A stretch of DNA of 64,000 bases from Ureibacillus acetophenoni (GCF_900220965.1 NZ_OBQC01000004.1:1-64000); one strand, 5' to 3'. Numbered from the stretch's first letter, positions 8,162-17,740 are shown. Notes: generated by a model not told the origin, from the sequence alone. A program made the numbers and translations.

Positions 8162-8938
8162 ATGGACTTATTACAATTAAAAGATAAAAACATCGTCGTA
8201 ATGGGCGTTGCAAACGAACGAAGCATTGCTTGGGGAGTTGCCAAAAAACTATTAGAAGTTGGGGCAAACGTTATTTTTACATATCGTAAAGAACGTTCAA
8301 AAGGAAAAATTGAAAAAGTTTTAGCAGATTACACAGAATATAACACTGACGTAGTACAGTGTGATGTAAACAGTGATGAAAGCATTGCAAACGCATTTAA
8401 TGAAATTGGAGAAAAATACGGAGTTATTCACGGCTTAGTACACTCTGTTGCCTTTGCAAACGCTGAAGACTTACACAATCGTTTTGTTGAAACAACTCGT
8501 GATGGCTACGCATTTGCACAAGATACGAGTGCTTATTCATTAGTTGCTGTTGCTAAAGCAGCTCGCCCTTATATGTCCGAAGGTGCATCGATTGTAACGA
8601 TGACTTATTTAGGAGCAGAACGTGTGTTAGATGGTTACAACGTAATGGGTGTTGCTAAAGCAGCCCTTGAAGCATCAACTCGCTATTTAGCTTACGACCT
8701 AGGTGCTGAAGGGATTCGTGTAAATGCAATTTCAGCTGGAGCAATCCGAACGTTAGCGGCGAAAGGTGTTCCAAGCTTCAATACAATCCTTCATCAAATT
8801 GAAGAAAAATCTCCATTAAAACGAAACGTAACTTCTGATGAAGTTGCGAATATGACAATGGTTATGTTAAGTAACCTATCAAGCGGTGTTACTGGAGAAA
8901 TTATTTATGTAGACTCTGGATACAACATTATGGGATAA
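8162..8938 (+). CDS. fabI: Enoyl-[acyl-carrier-protein] reductase (NADH), FabI
   Basis: A 258-residue short-chain dehydrogenase that reduces the enoyl-ACP double bond, the last step of each fatty-acid elongation cycle. The nucleotide-binding motif is the FabI-type GVANERSIAWGVAK (15-28) rather than a classical GxxxGxG. The catalytic pair Y159 and K166 has the FabI spacing of six residues, with Y149 upstream (TMTYLG). Length equals that of B. subtilis FabI. It is monocistronic, with a FapR operator at its promoter and a terminator behind. Sensitivity to FabI-targeting inhibitors cannot be judged from sequence. Confidence 0.97.
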   Translation: MDLLQLKDKNIVVMGVANERSIAWGVAKKLLEVGANVIFTYRKERSKGKIEKVLADYTEYNTDVVQCDVNSDESIANAFNEIGEKYGVIHGLVHSVAFANAEDLHNRFVETTRDGYAFAQDTSAYSLVAVAKAARPYMSEGASIVTMTYLGAERVLDGYNVMGVAKAALEASTRYLAYDLGAEGIRVNAISAGAIRTLAAKGVPSFNTILHQIEEKSPLKRNVTSDEVANMTMVMLSNLSSGVTGEIIYVDSGYNIMG

Positions 8939-8944
8939 AATACG

Positions 8945-8982
8945 AGCACCTTACACAGTAAAATGTGGAAGGTGCTTTTATT
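8945..8982 (+). terminator. Terminator after fabI
   Basis: AGCACCTT (8945-8952) pairs with AAGGTGCT (8969-8976), extended by CAC/GTG inside, followed by TTTTATT. Confidence 0.8.
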
Positions 8983-8995
8983 GATTTATGTTCAC

Positions 8996-9724
8996 TTAAT
9001 TGTCGATGAGTTCATGTAACATTTCGTTCGTAAGTGGTCCAATGACCTGTTTATCGAGATTTCCGTTTTCATCAATAATATAAGTAGTTGGGATTGTTAA
9101 AATTTCGTAACTATTAGTAATTTCTCGTTTCTCATCTAACAAAATTGGATAGGTAATTCCATAGTATTCTCTAAATTCACGAATGACATCTATACCAAGG
9201 TCATCATTTGTTATATTTAAACCAAGTAATACTACTTCTTCGTCATTCATTGATTCCTCATAGAATTTTTGCAATTCGGGTACTTCTTCTTGGCATGGCG
9301 GACACCAAGTTGTCCAAAAGTTAAGAATGACTTTTTTACCTAAAAAGTCGGAAAGTTGGACTGTTTCACCATCTAATGTTTTCGTAATAAATTGTGGCGC
9401 TTGGTTACTTACATCAATCACTTCTGTCGTATTTAATTCATGTGTATGCCCTTCGTGACCGTAATCTGAATGGCTATCTATTGGACTCTCTTGATGATGA
9501 TCATGTACGCTTTCTTCCTCATGGGTATCAATTTCTATCTCGTTTAGTTCTGGAAGAACAGTCGTTTCAGAATGATCCTCCTCAGCTATTTCAATTCCAT
9601 GACTTCCAATCGCAATTGGTTGATGACTAGAAGATTTTTGTTGAAATAAATTAGAATAAATCGTCCATATAAAAGCACCTATAAGAACTGTAACTAGAAT
9701 GTAATTCATCCACTTCTTTTGCAA
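8996..9724 (-). CDS. Membrane-anchored TlpA-like thiol-disulfide oxidoreductase with His-rich linker
   Basis: The TTG at 9724 follows a near-perfect AAAGGGGAGG site, giving 242 residues; a TTG 48 bases further upstream has no good site. Residues about 7-22 form a membrane anchor. Residues about 40-100 are rich in His, Glu and Asp (DHHQE, HSDYGHEGHTH). The C-terminal domain is a TlpA/ResA-like thioredoxin fold with WTTWCPPCQEE, the active CPPC being 141-144. Such proteins reduce disulfides outside the membrane, for example in cytochrome c or copper-centre assembly. The His-rich linker suggests metal binding (inference). No cytochrome biogenesis partner lies next to it; resABC is 13 kb away. 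Confidence 0.85.
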   Translation of the reverse strand: MQKKWMNYILVTVLIGAFIWTIYSNLFQQKSSSHQPIAIGSHGIEIAEEDHSETTVLPELNEIEIDTHEEESVHDHHQESPIDSHSDYGHEGHTHELNTTEVIDVSNQAPQFITKTLDGETVQLSDFLGKKVILNFWTTWCPPCQEEVPELQKFYEESMNDEEVVLLGLNITNDDLGIDVIREFREYYGITYPILLDEKREITNSYEILTIPTTYIIDENGNLDKQVIGPLTNEMLHELIDN

Positions 9725-9834
9725 GATTCCCTCCCCTTTCAACCTAAATCCTAAAGTTATCCCTTTTTTCAATATATGTCTTCAATCTGACATCATGAAA
9801 ACTTTTAGTAGATGCAGTAGAGGGTGTGAGGAAC

Positions 9835-9866
9835 GAAAAAAAGATGCTAGCATAAACACTAGCATC
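9835..9866 (-). terminator. Terminator after glnA
   Basis: GATGCTAG (9859-9866, minus strand) pairs with CTAGCATC (9843-9850), followed by a run of T. It lies just past the glnA stop. Confidence 0.88.
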
Positions 9867-9877
9867 ATCTTTTAAGA

Positions 9878-11212
9878 TTAATAGACTTGAATGTATTGCT
9901 CACGTTCCCAAGGGTGTACCGCAACTCGGAACATATCAAACTCTAACTCTTTAGCTGCTTTAAAATTGGAATAGATGTGTTCACCTAAAGCTTCTTTAAT
10001 CACATTATCTTTCTCTAATTCTGTTAATGCTTCTGCTAATGATCCAGGCAAGTTATCGATTCCATTTTCTTTTAATTCAGCAGGACTCATAACATAGATA
10101 TTACGATCGACTGCTGCTGGAGGAGTTAAGCCGTTACGGATACCATCTAAGCCTGCTTCTAAAATAACAGCCATAGCTAAGTAAGGATTTGCTGAAGGGT
10201 CTACAGAACGTAATTCAATTCGAGTAGATAACCCTCGAGATGCAGGAATACGGATTAACGGAGATCGGTTACGTGCCGACCAAGCGATGTAACATGGTGC
10301 TTCATAACCTGGGACTAATCGTTTGTATGAGTTTACTAGTGGATTTGTCACAGCTGTAAAGCCACGGGCATGTTTCATAACTCCTGCCATAAATTGACGG
10401 GCTGTTTCAGATAATTGTAAATCCGCGCTTTCATCCCAAAACGCATTTTTGTCTCCACTAAATAACGAAAGGTTGGCGTGCATACCTGAACCATTTACTC
10501 CAAATAACGGTTTCGGCATAAATGTTGCGTGTAGTCCATGTTTACGAGCAATTGTTTTAACAACTAATTTAAAAGTTTGAATATTGTCACATGCTTCAAT
10601 TGCGTTCGCATACTTAAAGTCAATTTCGTGCTGACCTGGTGCAACCTCATGGTGAGATGCTTCAATTTCAAAGCCCATTTCCTCAAGTTCTAACACAATA
10701 TCACGTCGACAATTTTCACCTAGATCGGTTGGAGCTAAATCAAAGTATCCACCTGAATCATTTAATTCCATCGTTGGGTCGCCTTTTTCATCCAATTTAA
10801 ATAAGAAAAACTCTGGTTCTGGTCCGAGATTGAAACTTGTAAAACCTAATTCTTCCATATTTTTTAATAATCGTTTTAAATTAGATCGTGGATCACCAGC
10901 AAAAGGAGTACCATCTGGATTTGTAACATCACATATTAGACGGGCTACTTTTCCTTTTTCAGCTGTCCAAGGAAAAATCACAAATGTATCTAAATCTGGT
11001 TTCAAATACATATCTGACTCTTCAATACGTACAAACCCTTCAATTGAAGATCCGTCAAACATCATTTTATTATCTAACGCTTTATCTAATTGACTTAACG
11101 GGATTTCAACATTTTTAATCGTCCCAAGAATATCTGTAAATTGCAAACGAATAAATTTAACCCCTTTTTCCATTACGATTTGTTTAATGTCTTCTTTTGT
11201 GTACTTACTCAT
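9878..11212 (-). CDS. glnA: Glutamine synthetase, type I
   Basis: A 444-residue GSI-alpha enzyme that makes glutamine from glutamate, ammonia and ATP. The ATG at 11212 is chosen because GGGAG lies eight bases upstream; a GTG three codons earlier sits too close to that site. Landmarks are [18 protein letters not shown], the metal-binding [12 protein letters not shown] and [17 protein letters not shown], the ATP region [17 protein letters not shown] and the [13 protein letters not shown] flap. Length and the absence of an adenylylation tyrosine loop fit the feedback-inhibited Bacillus type. It is cotranscribed with glnR, 60 bases upstream, and so falls under GlnR and TnrA control. Confidence 0.98.
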   Translation of the reverse strand: MSKYTKEDIKQIVMEKGVKFIRLQFTDILGTIKNVEIPLSQLDKALDNKMMFDGSSIEGFVRIEESDMYLKPDLDTFVIFPWTAEKGKVARLICDVTNPDGTPFAGDPRSNLKRLLKNMEELGFTSFNLGPEPEFFLFKLDEKGDPTMELNDSGGYFDLAPTDLGENCRRDIVLELEEMGFEIEASHHEVAPGQHEIDFKYANAIEACDNIQTFKLVVKTIARKHGLHATFMPKPLFGVNGSGMHANLSLFSGDKNAFWDESADLQLSETARQFMAGVMKHARGFTAVTNPLVNSYKRLVPGYEAPCYIAWSARNRSPLIRIPASRGLSTRIELRSVDPSANPYLAMAVILEAGLDGIRNGLTPPAAVDRNIYVMSPAELKENGIDNLPGSLAEALTELEKDNVIKEALGEHIYSNFKAAKELEFDMFRVAVHPWEREQYIQVY

Positions 11213-11272
11213 TCCATTCACTCCCTTTTAAAATTTTACAAACTATGAATCTAGTCATTTTACTTTACACAT

Positions 11273-11644
11273 TCAGCCGGATAGATCCCCTTGTCGCAAC
11301 GATGTTTTTTGCACGGTTATCACTTGTTGTATTTCATCACGGAGTATTGACCGAAATTTCGCATAGGATATTGTTGCGATGTTAGAATTAGTTACACAAT
11401 TACTTTTCATAGCAAATACCTTCTTAATTCCTGCCATATTAATTCCTTCGTCAAGAAGTTCTCGGATTTCTAATAATGAATCAACATCATCTAATGTAAA
11501 CATCCTACGATTCCCTTCTGATCGTACGGGTTCAATCAGATTATGCTCTTCATAATACCGAATTTGCCTTGCTGTTAACTCGGTTAATTGCATAACCATA
11601 CTTAATGGGAGTAACGGCATTGTTCTTCGATCTTCTGGACTCAT
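11273..11644 (-). CDS. glnR: MerR-family nitrogen regulator GlnR
   Basis: From the ATG at 11644 (GGGAGGAG six bases upstream) the product has 123 residues. The N-terminal winged helix reads MQLTELTARQIRYYEEHNLIEPVRSEGNRRMF. The C-terminal tail ending KTSLRQGDLSG is the short regulatory tail of GlnR, which senses feedback-inhibited glutamine synthetase. TnrA is the close relative, but position directly in front of glnA identifies this as GlnR. It represses its own operon when glutamine is plentiful, through the box at 11706-11722. Confidence 0.96.
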   Translation of the reverse strand: MSPEDRRTMPLLPLSMVMQLTELTARQIRYYEEHNLIEPVRSEGNRRMFTLDDVDSLLEIRELLDEGINMAGIKKVFAMKSNCVTNSNIATISYAKFRSILRDEIQQVITVQKTSLRQGDLSG

Positions 11645-11671
11645 TAACAACTCCTCCCTTTTATGTTTTTT

Positions 11672-11700
11672 ATTTTACTTTATGTTATGTATAATTTCAA
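11672..11700 (-). promoter_or_regulatory. glnRA promoter
   Basis: On the minus strand TTGAAA (11695-11700) and TAAAAT (11672-11677) are 17 bases apart, and the GlnR/TnrA box ends only six bases upstream of the -35. Confidence 0.7.
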
Positions 11701-11705
11701 TTTGA

Positions 11706-11722
11706 TGTTATAAAATATAACA
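11706..11722. promoter_or_regulatory. GlnR/TnrA operator
   Basis: TGTTATAAAATATAACA is an exact match to the 17-base consensus TGTNAN7TNACA and is fully palindromic. A second, imperfect copy may overlap the promoter (TGTTATGTATAATTTCA near 11683-11699), which would resemble the paired sites of B. subtilis glnRA. Confidence 0.88.
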
Positions 11723-11842
11723 TATAAAATTTAGATACATTTAATCGCATTATTAGATAAAAATCCTCCTATTTTCAATGAAATTAAAGATTTATTCAAA
11801 CGAAATATGTAAGAATATCTAACAAAATCGACGTGTATACAA

Positions 11843-11880
11843 TAAAAAAACACGAAATTCACTTTACGCGAATTTCGTGT
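11843..11880 (-). terminator. Terminator of the kyn operon
   Basis: ACACGAAATTC (11870-11880, minus strand) pairs with GAATTTCGTGT (11850-11860), followed by TTTTTTT. It directly follows the kynB stop. Confidence 0.9.
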
Positions 11881-11887
11881 TTAACTA

Positions 11888-12520
11888 TTAATCTTCAATT
11901 TTTCTAATAACAGCACGGACCGGTGCACCATCTGCACCTTCGATGTGTAATGGTAATCCGATAAAATCATACAATCCAGGTGTTACATGTTGGAGCATCA
12001 AATTCTCTATAATTTGGATGCCATTTCGATAAAGCGCGTGGTGGGTATCTAATACTTTACTATCCAGAGGATCGACTGACGGAATATCAACGCCTAGTAA
12101 TACGATTCCCTTTTCTTTTAAAAATGATGCTATTTCAGGATGGAGTATTGGCACACTTTCCGGAAATCGGTCAATTTCAACTTCCTTTTTTAGTTTAAAT
12201 AACACACGCTTTACTTCTCGAAAATCAATCGATTTTAAATGTTCAACTCTTATTTCTTTATATTCCGTTAAATTAATAACAAGAGCTTCTCCAATATAAA
12301 TGTTCACATCCATTTGTTCAATGGTAGGTGCATTTACGTCAAAGTGGTACGGTGCATCAGCATGCGTCCCAGTATGGGTACTAGTTGTAAACCGTCCTAT
12401 ATTAACAGAACCTGTATCTTCTTTCAAATAAGCCAATTCAAAGTGGAACGCAGTATCCCCAGGCCATGTTGCAATCGTATTTCGAAATGGTTGTGTTATA
12501 TCGATCCAATGTTGTTTCAA
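11888..12520 (-). CDS. kynB: Kynurenine formamidase
   Basis: From the TTG at 12520 (AGGTG six bases upstream; a GTG nine bases further up overlaps that site) the product has 210 residues beginning MKQHWIDITQP, the usual KynB start. The zinc-site motif of this cyclase-type family is complete: H49-T-G-T-H53-A-D55-A-P-Y-H59-F. It removes formate from N-formylkynurenine, the second step of tryptophan breakdown, giving kynurenine. It is the last gene of the kyn operon and is separated by only 12 bases from the transporter gene. Confidence 0.95.
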   Translation of the reverse strand: MKQHWIDITQPFRNTIATWPGDTAFHFELAYLKEDTGSVNIGRFTTSTHTGTHADAPYHFDVNAPTIEQMDVNIYIGEALVINLTEYKEIRVEHLKSIDFREVKRVLFKLKKEVEIDRFPESVPILHPEIASFLKEKGIVLLGVDIPSVDPLDSKVLDTHHALYRNGIQIIENLMLQHVTPGLYDFIGLPLHIEGADGAPVRAVIRKIED

Positions 12521-12532
12521 TTTCGTCACCTT

Positions 12533-13873
12533 CTAATAACTCATTAATGAGAATGCTAAAACAATTACAATGACTACTGGCACAACGTATGTCATTAAAG
12601 TTCTATATAATTTGTAGTATCCAATACCCATCGCACTTCCTTGCAATAACTCATCTCGTACTAATTCTTTCTTCATCACATGGATGATAAATATTGCTAT
12701 TAATAAGTTTCCTATTGGTAAAATCATGTTTGAAACAAAGAAGTCTGTTGTATCAAATATATTTCTACCAAATATAGATACATCGCTTAATACACTATAA
12801 GTTAATGCGGAAGGTATGGAAGCGATAAAAACAATCACGCCTAAAATGGCCGTTAGTTTAACACGTGAAATTTTTAATTTTTCAATAAGTGCTGCTACAA
12901 TAATTTCATACATACTGAATGATGACGTTAAAGTAGCAAATAAGAATAGTATTAAAAACATCGCTAAGAATACTTCACCGAACCCCAATTGACTAAATGC
13001 AGCAGGTAATACGATAAATAATAATCCCGGACCTTCTGCAGGCTCCATCCCAAATGTAAATACGACTGGAAAAATAGCTAAACCTGCAAGTAAAGATACG
13101 AAAATATTTAAAATAACTACTGAACCAGCTGACTGTGGTAAACTTACGTCCTTCTTTAAATAAGAACTATATGTTACAAGACACGAGAATCCGACAGCTA
13201 AAGCGAAGAAAGATTGCCCCAATGCATATAGAATCGATTCGCCTGTTGTATTTGAAAAGTCTGGCCACAAGAAGAACTTCAGCCCCTCTGCAGCACCTTC
13301 TAATGTTAATGCACGAACAACTAGAATAATAAATAAAATGAATAATAGCGGCATCATAAACTTATTCGCTTTTTCAATACCGTTTTGGACACCTAAAGAG
13401 ATAATGATAACATTAACAAGTGTAAATAACGCCAAACCAACTAATGTAACCCACGGCGTACCAATGACATAATTGAAGAAATCTCCTGGATTGACGTTTG
13501 GATCAATAATGCTTCCTGTAAGTGAAGCGCCACTATACACAAAGATCCAACCGCCTACAACACTATAAAATGATAATAATAAGAAACAGCCAATAACTCC
13601 TAATTTCCCTATCCAAGACCAAACCGGTTTATCTGGTGATAATATTTTATAAGCTGTAACGGCTTCCTTTTGAGTATTACGTCCAATAATGTATTCTGAT
13701 AATAACATTGGAAGACCAATTAGTAGAGTTAGAAGTACGAAAATTAAGAAGAACGCACCACCACCACTTTGACCTGTAACATATGGCATCTTCCAAATAG
13801 CCCCGAGTCCAATTGCAGCACCCGCAGAAGCTAATATAAAACCAACCTTACCCGTCCATTGACCTGAATTCAA
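12533..13873 (-). CDS. Sodium-dependent NSS-family amino acid transporter, probably for tryptophan
   Basis: Start at the TTG 13873, eight bases after GAGAGG; an ATG 24 bases further upstream has no ribosome site. About 446 residues with 11-12 membrane segments. The first helix has the NSS signature GQWTGKVGFILASAGAAIGLGAIWKMPY with the unwound substrate and sodium site, followed by SGGGAFFLIFVLL. Relatives include the bacterial transporters TnaT, MhsT and LeuT. Placement between kynA and kynB suggests tryptophan or kynurenine uptake feeding the pathway; the substrate is inferred only from the operon. Confidence 0.9.
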   Translation of the reverse strand: MNSGQWTGKVGFILASAGAAIGLGAIWKMPYVTGQSGGGAFFLIFVLLTLLIGLPMLLSEYIIGRNTQKEAVTAYKILSPDKPVWSWIGKLGVIGCFLLLSFYSVVGGWIFVYSGASLTGSIIDPNVNPGDFFNYVIGTPWVTLVGLALFTLVNVIIISLGVQNGIEKANKFMMPLLFILFIILVVRALTLEGAAEGLKFFLWPDFSNTTGESILYALGQSFFALAVGFSCLVTYSSYLKKDVSLPQSAGSVVILNIFVSLLAGLAIFPVVFTFGMEPAEGPGLLFIVLPAAFSQLGFGEVFLAMFLILFLFATLTSSFSMYEIIVAALIEKLKISRVKLTAILGVIVFIASIPSALTYSVLSDVSIFGRNIFDTTDFFVSNMILPIGNLLIAIFIIHVMKKELVRDELLQGSAMGIGYYKLYRTLMTYVVPVVIVIVLAFSLMSY

Positions 13874-13991
13874 AACTTTAACCTCTCTTTCGATCATAAT
13901 TTAGTAGATTATAACATTTCTTACAAATTACTAAATTCTTACTAGAATTCATTAAAACACACACACGGACTACTTGGAAGTACATTTTTAA

Positions 13992-14849
13992 TTATAAATT
14001 TGTTCGAAGATCCCATAGTTCAGGGAAGAAACGGTGATCTAATACTTTCTTCAAATAATTCACGCCGGAAGATCCACCAGTTCCAATTTTAAATCCAATA
14101 ATTCGTTCTACCGTTTTCATATGTCGGAATCGCCATTGCTGTAACCAATCTTCAATATCTACTAGTTTCTCACCAAGTTGATATAAATCCCAATATTTAT
14201 CTACATTCAAATATACCTCTTTCCAAGCTGCCGCAACGGATTCTTCTCCTCCATACGTTATACTAAAATCTCTAGTTAGTAATTCTTTATTAATCGGAAG
14301 ACCTTCCCTTGCTAATGCTTGAATTGATACATCATAAATGCTTGGAGCTTTGAATGCTTCATCTAACACTTGTGAAAGCGCTTTATCTTTTTCGTAAATT
14401 TTTAAAATATGCTTTGTTTTATACCCTAAAGCAAACTCTATTAGACGATATTGATAAGATTGAAAACCAGAGGCTTTCCCTAACTTATCGCGGAACTCTA
14501 AATATTCTGAAGGTGTCATCGTTGATAGTACATCCCATGCTTGAATAATTTGCGTTTGAATTTTCGTTACACGGGAAAGCATTTTAAATGCGGGTTGCAT
14601 TTTATTTTGTTGAATTGCCGTAATGGCACTCTTCAATTCATGTAAAATGAGTTTCATCCATAATTCACTTACTTGGTGAATGATGATAAAGAGCATTTCA
14701 TCATGATGATTTGAAAGTAATTTCTGACTTGATAGCAATTGGTCTAACCCTAAATATTCACCATAAGTCATATCATTTTTAAAGTCTGTATGAATTCCTT
14801 TTTCCTGTTTCAACTTTTCATGTAACATAGAAATGGATTGATTATCCAT
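13992..14849 (-). CDS. kynA: Tryptophan 2,3-dioxygenase
   Basis: A 285-residue heme enzyme that opens the indole ring of L-tryptophan to N-formylkynurenine. Family landmarks are [13 protein letters not shown] (27-39), the active-site stretch [20 protein letters not shown] (48-67) with H58, R120 in [10 protein letters not shown], and the proximal heme ligand H243 in [20 protein letters not shown] (240-259). Length and layout match bacterial KynA. It lies 24 bases downstream of kynU. The gap of about 118 bases to the transporter gene holds no obvious terminator, so the four genes probably form one operon. Confidence 0.97.
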   Translation of the reverse strand: MDNQSISMLHEKLKQEKGIHTDFKNDMTYGEYLGLDQLLSSQKLLSNHHDEMLFIIIHQVSELWMKLILHELKSAITAIQQNKMQPAFKMLSRVTKIQTQIIQAWDVLSTMTPSEYLEFRDKLGKASGFQSYQYRLIEFALGYKTKHILKIYEKDKALSQVLDEAFKAPSIYDVSIQALAREGLPINKELLTRDFSITYGGEESVAAAWKEVYLNVDKYWDLYQLGEKLVDIEDWLQQWRFRHMKTVERIIGFKIGTGGSSGVNYLKKVLDHRFFPELWDLRTNL

Positions 14850-14873
14850 AATACCACCCCCGTTTTTATTATC

Positions 14874-16154
14874 CTAAGCAATAACATCCCTTTGGTTTTC
14901 AAAACGTTTATACTTGTTTTCTACCATAATAGATTTCAAGATTTGTACAGTTTCCCAAACGTCAGTATAAGAAGTATATAAAGCAACCGGTGCTAATCTT
15001 ATACCGTTTGGTGCACGGAAATCTGGTATAACCCCTTCTTCTTTCAACGCCTTACAAATTCGTGCAGCTTCTTCATGAACTAAAAAAATATGTCCCCCAC
15101 GTGATACATCATCTGATGGATTACCAAATGTAAATCCATAATCAGAAACCTCAGTTTCTATTAACTCCATCATATAATTTGTTAATTTAATAGATTTCTC
15201 ACGGATCGCATCAATCCCCGCTTCATTAAACAATTCAAGTGAGCCATATAATGGTGCCAAACTTAAAACATGCGGAGTACCTAATTGATATGCACCAGCA
15301 GTAGTAGCTGGGGTCATTTCAATATCAAGATCAAACTGCTTTGTTTTATCAGAGCCAAACCAACCTAATAATCCTGGAGTTTTCCCTAAATGTTTTTCAT
15401 GTACAAATAGACCTGCTACCGCCCCTGGCCCACCATTTAAATGTTTGTAGTTACACCAAAATGCAAAGTCTACACCAATATCGTGCAACGAATGTGGAAT
15501 GGCACCTACTGAATGACATAGGTCAAATCCAATAATGATTCCTTTTTGATGTGCAGCTTCTGTTAACTTTTTCATATCTAATATTTGACCGCTACGATAT
15601 AAAATAGACGGTAAAACAATTACTGCTACTTCGTCGTTCATCGCTTCAATAATTCGATCTTCGGCTAAAGTATGACCATCCTCACTTTTTACGAGAATTA
15701 GGTGTTCATCTGTTTCAAAACCATGCAAACGAATCTGGCTTTGAATTGCGTAAAGATCTGAAGGGAAGTTTAATTCATCCGCTAATATTTTTGTTTTTCC
15801 TTCTTTCGGGCTATAAAAAGTCGCTAACAACTGATGTAAGTTACTTGTTGTAGATCCTGTCATAATCACTTCCTCAGCTTTAGCACCTACTAATGGTGCA
15901 CACATTTCTCCTAGCTTTTCTGAAAGGTAAAACCAAGGATACTCCCCCTTAGTCCAACCGTCAATTCCATGTTCCTTCCAAGAGTTTAATAGAGATAATA
16001 ACGTTTGTTCCGATCGTTTCGATAGTAATCCTAATGAATTCCCGTCCATATAGTAAACACCGTCTCTAATGTAAAACTCATTTTTAAAGCTGTTCAGTTG
16101 GTCTTGTTGATCAAGCTGTTCAGCGTAATTACGAGTTAATAGATTTAATGTCAT
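14874..16154 (-). CDS. kynU: Kynureninase
   Basis: Start at the ATG 16154, which has AAGGGAAGG upstream; a GTG three codons earlier is too close to it. The 426-residue PLP enzyme splits kynurenine into anthranilate and alanine. [12 protein letters not shown] (35-46), the cofactor-binding [12 protein letters not shown] (99-110), D211 in [10 protein letters not shown] and the Schiff-base lysine K237 in [12 protein letters not shown] mark the family. It is the first gene of the operon, read from the promoter that overlaps the palindromic operator. With kynA and kynB it gives a complete route from tryptophan to anthranilate; no downstream anthranilate-degrading gene is visible here. Confidence 0.97.
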   Translation of the reverse strand: MTLNLLTRNYAEQLDQQDQLNSFKNEFYIRDGVYYMDGNSLGLLSKRSEQTLLSLLNSWKEHGIDGWTKGEYPWFYLSEKLGEMCAPLVGAKAEEVIMTGSTTSNLHQLLATFYSPKEGKTKILADELNFPSDLYAIQSQIRLHGFETDEHLILVKSEDGHTLAEDRIIEAMNDEVAVIVLPSILYRSGQILDMKKLTEAAHQKGIIIGFDLCHSVGAIPHSLHDIGVDFAFWCNYKHLNGGPGAVAGLFVHEKHLGKTPGLLGWFGSDKTKQFDLDIEMTPATTAGAYQLGTPHVLSLAPLYGSLELFNEAGIDAIREKSIKLTNYMMELIETEVSDYGFTFGNPSDDVSRGGHIFLVHEEAARICKALKEEGVIPDFRAPNGIRLAPVALYTSYTDVWETVQILKSIMVENKYKRFENQRDVIA

Positions 16155-16192
16155 TTTAAACACCTTCCCTTTTTAGAATATTCTGTAATTTA

Positions 16193-16222
16193 TTTATATA
16201 TCATATGTTGACATCGTGTCAA
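16193..16222 (-). promoter_or_regulatory. kyn operon promoter
   Basis: On the minus strand TTGACA (16217-16222) is followed after 16-18 bases by TATATA or TATAAA (16193-16200). The -35 hexamer lies inside the palindromic operator. Confidence 0.65.
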
Positions 16223-16227
16223 CATAT
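16203..16227. promoter_or_regulatory. 25-bp perfect palindrome, predicted operator of the divergent TetR regulator
   Basis: Arms ATATGTTGACA (16203-16213) and TGTCAACATAT (16217-16227) are perfect inverted repeats around TCG. The site covers the -35 and spacer of the kynU promoter, so a bound repressor would block the polymerase. It lies 200 bases from the tetR start, in the shared intergenic region. Assignment to this regulator is inference from position and symmetry. Confidence 0.75.
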
Positions 16228-16426
16228 TATTGGAATACTATGTATATATTTTCTCGGTTATTTCATGTATTTTTGTATATATGTGGAAAATATAAAACAA
16301 AATCTAATTTTGGTTTGTAGCATAAGGTGCGGTTCAAAAGTTGGAATGGTGCTTTTGAATTTAATATTTTAAAATAGAATTTAAAGGGCTAAAAAGGACG
16401 CTTTTACTTAACATAGGAGGATATCG

Positions 16427-17038
16427 ATGGAACGTACTGGTGACTTAACAAAAAAACAACAACAAGCTTACCAAACACGAAAAAAACTTTTAGATGCAGG
16501 CTCAGAAATGTTCTTAATACATGGTTTTCAAAAGTGTACAATGACTCAAATCATAAAAAAGGCTCAAGTTGGCTACGGTACTGCCTATGTCTATTTTCCA
16601 AATAAAGACACACTCTTTGCTGAACTAATTGATCATATAGTAGTAGAAATGAAAGAGGTAGCCAATATTCCTTTTCAACCTACTTCGACTGATGAAGCAA
16701 TCGATCAAATCTATCACCAAACATTAAATTTTTTAACTGCAGGCTTAAGTAAGAAAAAAGTATTTCTAGTTATTGAAGAAGCAATCGGTTTATCTCCAAT
16801 TGTTCATCAAAAATGGCAAAATGTCCGGGATGAATTTACCCAAAGTATTGAAAGAGATATTCGATTTGTTCAAGAGCAGGGATTAGCAAAGAAAGAAATA
16901 ATACCAGCAATAATTGCGAAAAGCTGGTTTCATATGAATGAACAAATGCTTTGGGAGTTAATAAAAAATGAGGATTTTGACGTCAGCGAAATTGCTAGAA
17001 ATATTACTACGCTCTATACTAAAGGACTGTATTATTAA
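16427..17038 (+). CDS. TetR-family regulator, likely repressor of the kyn operon
   Basis: A 203-residue protein with a TetR-type DNA-binding domain at about 13-60 (KKLLDAGSEMFLIHGFQKCTMTQIIKKAQVGYGTAYVYFPNKDTLFAELI). The rest is an all-helical ligand-binding and dimer domain not assigned to a known ligand class. The start has AGGAGG six bases upstream. It is divergent from kynU, and the intergenic region contains a 25-bp palindrome over the kyn promoter. I infer that it represses kynU-kynA-transporter-kynB and responds to tryptophan, kynurenine or a related compound. Better-known kyn regulators (KynR) are Lrp-type, so a TetR regulator here would be a different solution. Confidence 0.85.
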   Translation: MERTGDLTKKQQQAYQTRKKLLDAGSEMFLIHGFQKCTMTQIIKKAQVGYGTAYVYFPNKDTLFAELIDHIVVEMKEVANIPFQPTSTDEAIDQIYHQTLNFLTAGLSKKKVFLVIEEAIGLSPIVHQKWQNVRDEFTQSIERDIRFVQEQGLAKKEIIPAIIAKSWFHMNEQMLWELIKNEDFDVSEIARNITTLYTKGLYY

Positions 17039-17053
17039 TTTACTCCAAATGAA

Positions 17054-17083
17054 AAGGTCGACCAATTTAGGTCGACCTTATTT
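17054..17083. terminator. Bidirectional terminator between tetR and ribU
   Basis: AAGGTCGACC (17054-17063) and GGTCGACCTT (17070-17079) form a ten-base stem with a six-base loop; T-rich sequence follows on both strands, so it can serve both convergent genes. Confidence 0.85.
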
Positions 17084-17100
17084 ATATTAACATATTAATT

Positions 17101-17676
17101 TTATAATAAATATTGAGCTCTTTGGTTTGCAATCCATTTGTTCATTGTACGGAATAATACAATTGCTACAAACATTAGGAGAATCCCTTTAATTACATTG
17201 AAAGGTAAAATTCCTAGTACAACAGTTTCGTACATATTGAATTCCCAACCAAGTAATGCCGCATACATTGGAAGGAATGCGAAATAGTTTAACACACTCA
17301 TACCAAGTGACATCGTTAATGTACCAACGATTAAACCAACTGTTAACCCTTTTATGGAAGTAAATTTTTTATAGATATAATAGACTGGTAGGATAAATAA
17401 AATGCCTGTTGCAAAGTTAGCCATATGACCAACAGGAATTCCTGTAGGTGCACCTGAGAAAATCCAGTCTAGTAAGTTTTTAAAGAATTCAACTAAAATA
17501 CCAGCAATTGGTCCCATAGTAATCGCTGCGATTAATGGCGGTACGTCACTAAAGTCAATTTGTAAAAATACAGGGAACCAAGGTAGTGGGAATTTAATGA
17601 GCATTAATAAAAATGCAATACTACTTAACATCCCGATTGTTACGTAAGATCGTAATTTCATGTTTTGACTACGCAT
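17101..17676 (-). CDS. ribU: Riboflavin ECF transporter S component, RibU
   Basis: A 191-residue membrane protein with five or six hydrophobic segments, of the ECF transporter substrate-binding family. The stretch FLLMLIKFPLPWFPVFLQIDFSDVPPLIAA, then GPIAGILVEFFKNLLDWIF and GIPVGHMANF, is typical of RibU. It binds riboflavin outside the cell and works with the shared EcfT/EcfAA' energy module encoded elsewhere. An FMN riboswitch with its own terminator precedes it, which fixes the substrate class. The start has GAGGAGAG seven bases upstream. Confidence 0.95.
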   Translation of the reverse strand: MRSQNMKLRSYVTIGMLSSIAFLLMLIKFPLPWFPVFLQIDFSDVPPLIAAITMGPIAGILVEFFKNLLDWIFSGAPTGIPVGHMANFATGILFILPVYYIYKKFTSIKGLTVGLIVGTLTMSLGMSVLNYFAFLPMYAALLGWEFNMYETVVLGILPFNVIKGILLMFVAIVLFRTMNKWIANQRAQYLL

Positions 17677-17740
17677 AACGAATCTCTCCTCTTTGCTGAT
17701 TCAACTCGCAAGAAGAAAGGACAGTCTAATTTTCGTTTCC

